Assembly: GCF_024397975.1 (NCBI RefSeq)
Contig: NZ_CP073745.1
Location: 1,576,501-1,640,500 of the forward strand
Origin: Bacterioplanoides sp. SCSIO 12839
GTDB lineage: Bacteria; Pseudomonadota; Gammaproteobacteria; Pseudomonadales; Oceanobacteraceae
Direction of reading: 5' to 3'
DNA: 64,000 nt
Part shown: piece by piece, positions 60,357 to 64,000 of the stretch
Numbering within the stretch: the first letter of the stretch is position 1
How the letters are laid out: the number at the start of each line of letters is the position of its first letter
The notes under the pieces: generated by a model
What the model was told of the DNA's origin: nothing
Seen by the model: only the letters and a program-made list of their open reading frames with translations
Database searches by the model: none
Program-made: the position numbers and the translations under genes

Positions 60357-60404
60357 AGCACCAAATCAGGCTAGCCCAAATTAATGATGAACTTCTTTGG
60401 TGCG
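60357..60404. promoter_or_regulatory. Paired NtrC-like sites upstream of the nitrate ABC operon
   Basis: TGAACTTCTTTGGTGCG (60388-60404, 9 of 12 positions) and a weaker site with an intact GCACC half (60357-60373) are 31 bp apart, about 75-120 bp upstream of the -24 element. The spacing repeats what is seen at nirB and nasA. Confidence 0.5.
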
Positions 60405-60487
60405 GATTTTCGATTTATTGTGAGGCGTTTTTGCAGAGGGGTGGTAACTGACAGGGCATTTAATAAAAGCGCGCACTTTTATTTTTG

Positions 60488-60521
60488 CGACAGAAAAACA
60501 AAACCCGGCAATTGCCGGGTT
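60488..60521 (-). terminator. Intrinsic terminator of nasT-nasS
   Basis: The perfect 20-bp palindrome AACCCGGCAATTGCCGGGTT is followed on the minus strand by a T-rich run (TTTTGTTTTT overall), 26 bp after the nasS stop. Confidence 0.88.
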
Positions 60522-60546
60522 CTATTTGCTGTTCAGGCGATAAGCG

Positions 60547-61602
60547 TTAACGGCTGGAAAAACATTCCTGCGCAACGTGTTTGATATCAGTATCAGCCTG
60601 AATCCAGCCCCAACGCTGCATCTGTTGCAGGAACCACTCTCCGTGCTCCACTTTGGCGTCGCCAGCCTGCAGCGGGTCCAGTACCAGCATATTGTGAATG
60701 CTGACGGGGGAGTCGCCGAGTTTGTAGCGGAACTCACCAGTCAGAGCCGGCAATAACGCTTCAGCGGGCTGCTCCAGCGCTTCAGCAAGCAGCTCTGCCG
60801 CTTTCTCCGGATGCTCATGGCACCACTGAGCTCCCTGGCTGATGGCGTGTATCAGCGCCTGGAGTGTATTCGGGTGCTGCTGCGCCCATTTCTGAGTGAC
60901 ACCCAGTACTTTATCCGGCGCCTGTTGCCAGAGTTTGGTGGCCGGCATCAGGCATTGGCCAACGCCTTGCTGAATAGCAACGCTGTTCCAGGGAGCGCCA
61001 GCGAAGAAACCATCAATATGTTGCAGTTTCAGGTGATCGACCATTTGTGACGGTGGTAATACCAGCAATTCAATGTCTTTGTCGGGGTCAATTCCCGCAT
61101 CAGCCAGCCAGTCACGCATTAGCAAATTGTGAATGGAGAAAGGAAAGACCACGGCAAAGACCAGCTTTTCCTGCTCGTTTTGCTGGCGTTGCTGAATCAA
61201 TGTTGCTAACTGCTGGCCCAGCTGTTGTGCCGAGGAAGAGGCAATATCATCCACCGCCAGCGTTTCAGCCAGGGTGTTTGAGACGGTCAGAGCGTTACCA
61301 TTTAATGCCAGTGACATCGGTGCCTGCATGGGTTTTCTCAGGCAGCCAATACCCAGGTGCGTGGCTAATAACATGGGGGCCAGCATTTGTGCCGCATCAA
61401 AATGACCAACAATCACTTTATCGCGGATGTTGGCCCAGGAAACTTCCTGCTGCAGCGTGACGTTGAGCCCGGCGTGGCGAAAGTAACCCATTTCCTGTGC
61501 CGCAATTAATGGCAGGGCATCGGTCAGAGGCATATAGCCCAGCGTCAGCTTGTCTTTTTCCAATGCAGATGCTTGTTGTGTTGTTTGCTGTGGTGTTGTC
61601 AT
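60547..61602 (-). CDS. nasS: Nitrate/nitrite sensor NasS
   Basis: A 351-aa cytoplasmic relative of the nitrate-binding protein: LTLGYMPLTDALPLIAAQEMGYFRHAGLNVTL and DKVIVGHFDAAQMLAPM, but no signal peptide. In Azotobacter and Paracoccus NasS holds NasT inactive and releases it when nitrate or nitrite binds. It follows nasT by 10 bp on the same strand and ends with a terminator. The ribosome binding site is weak, probably coupled to nasT. Confidence 0.93.
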   Translation of the reverse strand: MTTPQQTTQQASALEKDKLTLGYMPLTDALPLIAAQEMGYFRHAGLNVTLQQEVSWANIRDKVIVGHFDAAQMLAPMLLATHLGIGCLRKPMQAPMSLALNGNALTVSNTLAETLAVDDIASSSAQQLGQQLATLIQQRQQNEQEKLVFAVVFPFSIHNLLMRDWLADAGIDPDKDIELLVLPPSQMVDHLKLQHIDGFFAGAPWNSVAIQQGVGQCLMPATKLWQQAPDKVLGVTQKWAQQHPNTLQALIHAISQGAQWCHEHPEKAAELLAEALEQPAEALLPALTGEFRYKLGDSPVSIHNMLVLDPLQAGDAKVEHGEWFLQQMQRWGWIQADTDIKHVAQECFSSR

Positions 61603-61612
61603 AAGGAAATAC

Positions 61613-62236
61613 TCAGTTACTCAGCAGATTCATCACGGAAATAATGTTCTTCGCGACATCTACCATGCGTTGGCTACGATCCATCGCCATCTTACGGATA
61701 GCGTGGTAAGCCTCTTCTTCGGTCATGTTCTTTTGCTTCATCAGCAGGGATTTGGCCTCATCGAGGATACGGCGGTCAGCCAGCTGGTTGCGGGTTTTTT
61801 CCAGTTCACTTTTTAATGCCTGGAATTCACGGAAGCGGGCAACGGCAACATCCATAATGGATTTGATGCGTCCGGCCTGCAGGCCATCAACCACATAGGC
61901 GCTGACTCCGGCGCGCATGGCTTTTTCGATTGTGTCGGAATCGTCTTCATCGCTGAACATGATCACTGGCTTGGGGTTATGCTGATTAAGAATGCTCATA
62001 TGTTCCAGCATGTCCCGGTCAGGGCTTTCAATATCAATAAAGATCACATCCGGCTGATTCTCTTCGACCTGTTTAATCAGCCCCTGAGCACTTTCCAGTC
62101 GGGCAATCACTTCGCAGCCGGCATCGGTCAGTGCCTGTTCTAACATGGCGGCACGCCCGGGCTGGTCATCAACCAGCATAATTTTAGTAACGCTGCCTTT
62201 AATTGCAGCGCCTGAAGCAGTATTGGTTGGTTTCAT
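61613..62236 (-). CDS. nasT: ANTAR-domain antiterminator NasT
   Basis: A 207-aa response-regulator-like RNA-binding protein. The N-terminal receiver-like domain (KIMLVDDQPGRAAML, VIFIDIESPDRDM; no conserved lysine seen) is followed by a coiled linker and the ANTAR domain (DRRILDEAKSLLMKQKNMTEEEAYHAIRKMAMDR, about 155-190). It binds paired hairpins in leader RNAs and prevents terminator formation. Two matching leaders lie in this window, before nasA and the nitrate ABC operon. Confidence 0.94.
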   Translation of the reverse strand: MKPTNTASGAAIKGSVTKIMLVDDQPGRAAMLEQALTDAGCEVIARLESAQGLIKQVEENQPDVIFIDIESPDRDMLEHMSILNQHNPKPVIMFSDEDDSDTIEKAMRAGVSAYVVDGLQAGRIKSIMDVAVARFREFQALKSELEKTRNQLADRRILDEAKSLLMKQKNMTEEEAYHAIRKMAMDRSQRMVDVAKNIISVMNLLSN

Positions 62237-62356
62237 AGATTTATGGGTACGGCATCACGGTTATTGGTGGGCATCATCTATGGCTGGTAGTCAGCCTGCA
62301 ATCATTAAACCAAGGTCAATAGGTAATGTTAACTTTGTAATGTTGTGCTTCGTCGT

Positions 62357-62405
62357 CGAAGTCAGTCGGATTTGGATGATTTAAATGAGAATGACTTCGA
62401 CTGAC
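62357..62405. repeat. Overlapping inverted repeats upstream of nasT and ygiQ
   Basis: CGAAGTC (62357-62363) pairs with GACTTCG (62393-62399), and the overlapping GTCAGTCG (62361-62368) pairs with CGACTGAC (62398-62405), so only one hairpin can form at a time. It lies in the 319-bp divergent gap; nothing else clear is seen there. Confidence 0.35.
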
Positions 62406-62555
62406 AGCCAGTTAAAACCCGGTTAAGACCTTTCTAAGGCTAGGGTTAATGCGGGTTTTACCCGACTTTTTGCACTTTTTCTTAAGACGCTGCTTTTGCC
62501 AAAGAGGGAATTTTGGGAGAATGCAGAACCTTTCTGATGATTATTAGTTTTTCTC

Positions 62556-64000
62556 ATGACCGAAGCGCAGAAGCATCTGTTTTCTAACTATCCCTATTGG
62601 GCCGAATGTTTTGGCACGGCGCCTTTTTTACCCATGTCGCGTGCTGAAATGGACGAACTTGGCTGGGACAGCTGTGATGTGATTCTGGTGACGGGAGATG
62701 CTTATGTCGATCACCCCAGCTTTGGTATGGCGGTGATGGGGCGGATGCTTGAATCTCAGGGCTTCCGGGTGGGTATTATTGCTCAACCCGATTGGAACGA
62801 CCCGAATGCCTTTACGACACTGGGTAAGCCGAATTTCTATTTTGGTGTGACCGCGGGCAATATGGACTCGCTGATCAACCGTTATACCGCCGATTTAAAA
62901 GTGCGCTCTGATGATGCCTATACACCTCACGGTGAGCCGGGTAAGCGTCCGGATCGTGCGGTGATTGTGTATTCGCAAAAATGTCGCGAAGCCTATAAAG
63001 ATGTGCCGATTGTTATTGGTGGTATCGAAGCCAGTTTGCGCCGTATTGCCCAATACGATTATTGGTCGAATCAGGTGCGCCGTTCGGTATTGATCGATTC
63101 CGGTGCCGATATTCTGTTGTACGGCAATGCAGAGCGGGCGATTGTTGAATTAACTCACCGTTTATCCGCAGGCGAGCCGGTCGATACCATTACCGATCTG
63201 CGTGGTACCACCATTGTGCGTGACGCGACGCCGGATGGCTGGACTGAAATTGACTCGTCCCGTATTGATTGGCCAGGGCAAATTGATCAGCTGCCGAACC
63301 CGTATGAAATGAAAGAAGCCAACAGCGACAGCTGTGCTTCTGACCAGCAAGGGCAGGCCGATAGCGATTCAGACCCGGATGTGATGCCGGTGAAGATTAT
63401 TCCGATGCCGCTGCAGCGCAAAATTGAGCACGATCTGGATACTACAGCAGTTCGCTTACCTTCCTTTGAGAAGGTGAAAAACGACAGCGCCTTGTATGCA
63501 CACGCGTCCCGGGTGCTGCATCAGGAATCTAACCCGTATAACGCCCGGCCGCTGATTCAGAAGCACGGCAGTAAAGAAATCTGGGTAAACCCGCCGCCGA
63601 TCCCATTGGAAACCGATGAAATGGATTCGGTGTTTGGCTTCGCGTATCAGCGTGTGCCACACCCGAGTTATGGTGATGCCCGTATTCCTGCGTATGAGAT
63701 GATCCGTTTTTCGGTGAATATTATGCGCGGCTGCTTTGGTGGCTGTACCTTCTGTTCCATTACCGAACACGAAGGCCGCATTATTCAGAGCCGTTCACAA
63801 GAATCCATCATTAACGAAATTGAAGAGATTCGCGATAAAGTTCCGGGCTTTACCGGCACCATTTCGGATCTGGGTGGGCCAACCGCCAATATGTATTTCC
63901 TGAAATGTAAGAGTCAGGAAATTCTGAAAAATTGTCGTCGTTTATCTTGCGTGTATCCGGGGATTTGTAAAAACCTCGAAACCAGCCATAAACCCACCAC
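62556..64000 (+). CDS. ygiQ: YgiQ family radical SAM protein (partial, runs off window)
   Basis: A reading frame from the ATG at 62556 stays open to the window end (481 codons); the 3' part is missing. The product begins [20 protein letters not shown] and has the YgiQ N-terminal region ([32 protein letters not shown]-like) and the radical SAM cluster motif [18 protein letters not shown]. Full YgiQ proteins are around 700 aa. The function of the family is not established. A Ser/Asp/Gln-rich insertion lies near residues 250-275. Confidence 0.9.
   Translation, partial: MTEAQKHLFSNYPYWAECFGTAPFLPMSRAEMDELGWDSCDVILVTGDAYVDHPSFGMAVMGRMLESQGFRVGIIAQPDWNDPNAFTTLGKPNFYFGVTAGNMDSLINRYTADLKVRSDDAYTPHGEPGKRPDRAVIVYSQKCREAYKDVPIVIGGIEASLRRIAQYDYWSNQVRRSVLIDSGADILLYGNAERAIVELTHRLSAGEPVDTITDLRGTTIVRDATPDGWTEIDSSRIDWPGQIDQLPNPYEMKEANSDSCASDQQGQADSDSDPDVMPVKIIPMPLQRKIEHDLDTTAVRLPSFEKVKNDSALYAHASRVLHQESNPYNARPLIQKHGSKEIWVNPPPIPLETDEMDSVFGFAYQRVPHPSYGDARIPAYEMIRFSVNIMRGCFGGCTFCSITEHEGRIIQSRSQESIINEIEEIRDKVPGFTGTISDLGGPTANMYFLKCKSQEILKNCRRLSCVYPGICKNLETSHKPT

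Overview
The window is about 64 kb of chromosome from a marine-type gammaproteobacterium. Gene content and order (ccmABCDEFGHI next to a FliK-like/FlhB-like pair, long-form dapD next to a yffB-like arsC gene, cysDN, proS next to a lytic transglycosylase, nirBD with an MFS nitrate carrier and a phosphatase/kinase fusion, NasS/NasT) resemble Pseudomonas and Oceanospirillales such as Thalassolituus or Oceanobacter. Assignment below order level is inference. No rRNA, tRNA, CRISPR array, complete IS element or prophage was seen.

Layout. 0-5 kb: hemN, a divergent TetR regulator with a visible self-operator, and the FlhB-like/FliK-like pair. 4.8-11.9 kb: the complete system I cytochrome c maturation operon. 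12-17 kb: a thioesterase, an EamA transporter divergent from a GNAT acetyltransferase, a DUF2750 gene, an A+T-rich orphan with a HEPN-type motif, and a MocR regulator whose operator motif also lies upstream of the EamA/GNAT pair. 17-20.5 kb: dapD, a yffB-like gene, two unrecognised genes and a broken second copy of the yffB start. 20.7-34.8 kb: a nitrate/nitrite-type (NIT) chemoreceptor, an esterase, a PLP-fold protein plus DUF819 membrane protein, trpS (iron-sulfur type cysteine motif) behind a tandem repeat, scpAB-rluB, small unknowns, a rhomboid lacking both catalytic residues, zapE and an alpha/beta hydrolase. 35-41.6 kb: cysDN (CysN carries a decayed APS-kinase-like tail), a sulfite-exporter-type permease, a lytic transglycosylase, proS and a DUF938 methyltransferase.

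41.6-62.2 kb is a nitrate assimilation island: cobA (siroheme), nasA (nitrate reductase), a diguanylate cyclase, nirBD (nitrite reductase), an MFS nitrate/nitrite carrier, a PP2C/Ser-Thr kinase fusion, a NasB-like flavoprotein, a porin, an nrtABC-type ABC importer and the sensor/antiterminator pair nasS-nasT. Reading the noncoding DNA suggests layered control. nasA, nirB and nrtA each have a sigma-54-like promoter (GG-N10-GC; the nasA one is imperfect) with paired NtrC-like sites 31-32 bp apart. nasA and nrtA also have leaders with a hexaloop hairpin followed by an intrinsic terminator, the expected substrate of NasT. In this model NtrC switches the genes on under nitrogen limitation and NasS/NasT lets transcription through only when nitrate or nitrite is present. 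The window ends inside a ygiQ-family radical SAM gene.

Most promising leads: the shared MocR operator with a 24-bp period, the two NasT-type attenuators with matching promoter architecture, the double-mutant rhomboid, the relic APS-kinase tail on CysN, the truncated yffB duplicate, a 24-bp inverted-repeat element, and a minus-strand terminator upstream of nirB that implies an unannotated small RNA.
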